Assembly: GCA_021840255.1 (NCBI GenBank)
Contig: JAKBYX010000004.1
Coordinates: 112,359 to 176,358 of the forward strand
DNA length: 64,000 bases
DNA from: Nitrospirota bacterium
GTDB lineage: Bacteria > Nitrospirota > Thermodesulfovibrionia > Thermodesulfovibrionales > JdFR-88
Direction: 5' to 3'
The stretch's first letter is position 1. Every line of letters begins with the position of its first letter. The notes under the pieces are model-generated. The model was not told the DNA's origin and searched no databases. It worked only from the letters and a program-made list of their open reading frames with translations. Positions 62,057 through 64,000 of the stretch are shown here, piece by piece. The position numbers were made by a program, and so were the translations under genes.

Positions 62057-64000
62057 GCAAACGAAGAAAACTATCCAGTGGAACGATGCTTGCCCTGTGG
62101 AGGCCGCCTCAAGCTGCGGGGGACCCTGTCGGGTGTCTTGCCACAACGTTTACATTCTCACCAGGACTGTTTGACGAGCAGTGCCTCGCACGGTTCCTCG
62201 AAATCGAGTCAGAGCCCAACCGCGAGAATCTGGCGTTTCTGCTCGAGAGGGAGAGCAGGCTTGGTGGCATCTACGCAGGGGCCCTCGTTGATTATACACA
62301 GGCGGGGGTGGAACACTCGTTGAGGTGGGATGTGCTGCCAGTGCGGGTTAGTGGCGGCAAGCAGCACGCAAAGCTCAGTTTGTTAGCATGGACACACCAC
62401 ATACGAATCATCGTTGCTTCCGCGAACCTCACAGAGCGGGGCTACCGAAGCAACTTTGAGATTGCCTCGGCGGTTGATCTTGGGCCTGAAGATGCTGATG
62501 TCGACAGTTTGAACGATGCGGTCGAATTTCTCCGAAGTCTGCTCATGCTCGTGCCAGCTGCATCAGACCAGCCTCCCGAGATACGACGGGCTGAGGCCTT
62601 TCTGAGTCAAGTTGAGCGGCAGGCGAAGGGATGGAAGCAGCCGCGGCGAAGGGAGGCGATCCGGCAGTATATCGTATGTACACTTGCCTCTATAGGCATG
62701 GACCGTCCCGCGCGCAGCAGCATGGAGGAGGCAATCCAGCTGTGCCGCGCACGCGGGGGATCTCCGAGCGAGGCTCGGATTGCCTCACCTTTTTTTGATG
62801 TAAACGACGACACCGGACGCGTGACCACTTCTTTGTGCAAACTTATGGCGCGTGGCGTAAAGCGTGAGCTCACCTTTTGTGTGCCAGTAATTCAGGGTGA
62901 GGATGTGGGCGCTTTGCCGCGCCTGGCCGCGCCCAAGGCCCTTTTGTTGGCGCCACGGGCTTATCAGGGCAGTGTCACTGTCGAGATGCTGCCACGACAG
63001 GATAAGGACAAGAACCCTCGTCCGTGGCATGCGAAGATGATGGCCCTCCTCTCAGGCAAATACTCTGCTTTGATGATCGGATCATCCAATTTCACTTGCG
63101 CCGGGATGGGTGTGGGGCAGCACAGGAATGCCGAGGCAAACCTCCTGACCGTAGCGGATTACGTGGCCTATGGCCGGGAGTTTGGCCAGCTGAAGGAGGT
63201 GTGGCCTGAGATGGATGAGGTTGCTGACCCGGAATCATTGGAATGGTTGGGCGCAAATCCGGATCAGGAAGAGGAAGAGCAGAACGCAAATCCCCTATTG
63301 CCTGCAGGATTCCTGTCGGTGACATACCGTGCCGGAGAAAAGAGGCAAATTCTTCTGCGACTTGATCCGGCCAAGCTCCCGGAGGACTGGCATGTTCATG
63401 CTTGCGGCCGCGAAGGGCAAGAGCTTCTGTCTGCCGCCATCTGGGAAAAGAACGGCTGCTCAACTGTTGTAGAGCTGTCTTGGGGGCCAGCACAGCCGCC
63501 TGAAAAGCTTCTCGTAAGATGGCTTGAAAACGAGGCCTTCCTGCCGCTCAACGTAGAAGATAGCAGAGATTTGCCACCTCCTACTAAAATAGAGCGGATG
63601 TCCGCAGACGACATGCTTTGGATTCTGGCTTCGGCAGATCCCGGTGCAGCTTTTCGCGTATGGGCTGGGCAGCAGCAGCCGTCGGATTTTTTCGACCCTG
63701 CCCTCGACGCTGCCGAGCCTGTCGACCTGGACCCGCTCCGGCGCTATGATCTCAATGCCACGTTCCTGCACCGTGTTCGTCGCCGGGCGCGGATCTTCTC
63801 GAAACTCCGTTTGAACCTGCAGCGACCGGTATGGGGACAACAGGCGCTGGAGTGGCGGCTGCGGGGTTTGATCGGCATCGAGCCCCTCGCAGACCGTCTC
63901 ATGGCTGAATTTGAAAATGCAGGGTTAGCCGCTAATGAAGCACTGCTGACCCTCGCTGATTTCCTGATCCTGCTCCGCGAGGTCGATTACCAGCCCACCG
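62053..64000 (+). CDS. Phospholipase D-fold protein, partial (continues past window)
   Basis: The frame is open from a TTG at 62053 (overlapping the previous stop) to the window end: at least 649 residues. An ATG at 62086 is an alternative start. Two half-sites of PLD type are visible: QHAKLSLL (H105, K107) with ASANLTERG (N125), and WHAKMMALL (H326, K328) with GSSNFTCAG (N346). HxK-to-Asn spacing is 18 residues in both, and the Asp of the classical HKD motif is missing from both. PLD-fold proteins of this size in accessory regions are often nucleases in phage-defence systems with a helicase partner; no such partner is within the window. The C-terminal third has no motif I recognise. Confidence 0.75.
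   Translation, partial: MSKRRKLSSGTMLALWRPPQAAGDPVGCLATTFTFSPGLFDEQCLARFLEIESEPNRENLAFLLERESRLGGIYAGALVDYTQAGVEHSLRWDVLPVRVSGGKQHAKLSLLAWTHHIRIIVASANLTERGYRSNFEIASAVDLGPEDADVDSLNDAVEFLRSLLMLVPAASDQPPEIRRAEAFLSQVERQAKGWKQPRRREAIRQYIVCTLASIGMDRPARSSMEEAIQLCRARGGSPSEARIASPFFDVNDDTGRVTTSLCKLMARGVKRELTFCVPVIQGEDVGALPRLAAPKALLLAPRAYQGSVTVEMLPRQDKDKNPRPWHAKMMALLSGKYSALMIGSSNFTCAGMGVGQHRNAEANLLTVADYVAYGREFGQLKEVWPEMDEVADPESLEWLGANPDQEEEEQNANPLLPAGFLSVTYRAGEKRQILLRLDPAKLPEDWHVHACGREGQELLSAAIWEKNGCSTVVELSWGPAQPPEKLLVRWLENEAFLPLNVEDSRDLPPPTKIERMSADDMLWILASADPGAAFRVWAGQQQPSDFFDPALDAAEPVDLDPLRRYDLNATFLHRVRRRARIFSKLRLNLQRPVWGQQALEWRLRGLIGIEPLADRLMAEFENAGLAANEALLTLADFLILLREVDYQPT

Overview
The window is a 64 kb stretch of a Gram-negative bacterial chromosome with fairly high GC and densely packed genes. 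It looks like an anaerobe or microaerophile. The evidence is a lipid A-type acyltransferase, two hexaheme c-type cytochromes, the futalosine-pathway menaquinone enzyme MqnD, selenocysteine synthase SelA, a haem-binding chemoreceptor, an RND efflux operon and the AmmeMemoRadiSam B protein. This mix suggests Nitrospirota or a related deltaproteobacterial-type lineage, but that is inference: there is no rRNA in the window.

Left part (1-11.8 kb): metG (cut by the window edge), ricT and holB on the minus strand; two small genes; a Memo-family gene; dnaB and rplI; a chemoreceptor; comM; and mscL with an added zinc ribbon. A first accessory patch (11.8-14.3 kb) follows. It holds tandem REP-like repeats, a REP-associated transposase killed by one in-frame stop, a short Ada-type alkyltransferase and a dispersed repeat.

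Middle (14.4-33.2 kb): trmN6-like, yprB-like, xer, a LonB-type protease and an lpxL-like gene; an Old Yellow Enzyme gene and mqnD; dinB; a PRC/MgtE_N/CBS plus Nramp-like metal module; selA; osmC; purF and purL. Then (33.4-45 kb) come a periplasmic hexaheme cytochrome cluster, a mannose/polyprenol glycosylation cluster (manC, DPM1-like, membrane protein), fused cobA-hemD, tyrS and ald.

Right part (45-64 kb): an arsR-controlled RND efflux operon ending in a DUF2892 protein and a tiny zinc ribbon; an AT-rich accessory patch with two membrane proteins and a MntA/HepT toxin-antitoxin pair; purine genes (an IMP-cyclohydrolase-only purH, then purD and purE), a DUF89 protein, tsaC/ywlC and an ArnT-like transferase; and tRNA-Gly(CCC). 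Immediately after the tRNA lies a foreign-looking two-gene unit: an unrecognised protein translationally coupled to a large phospholipase-D-fold protein that runs off the window.

The two most unusual signals are (1) a roughly 145-nt element found twice (about 3765-3910 and 20418-20565), whose conserved core ends exactly 29 nt before a Shine-Dalgarno-equipped start codon in both places, which looks like an undescribed cis-regulatory RNA; and (2) the tRNA-Gly-linked PLD module.
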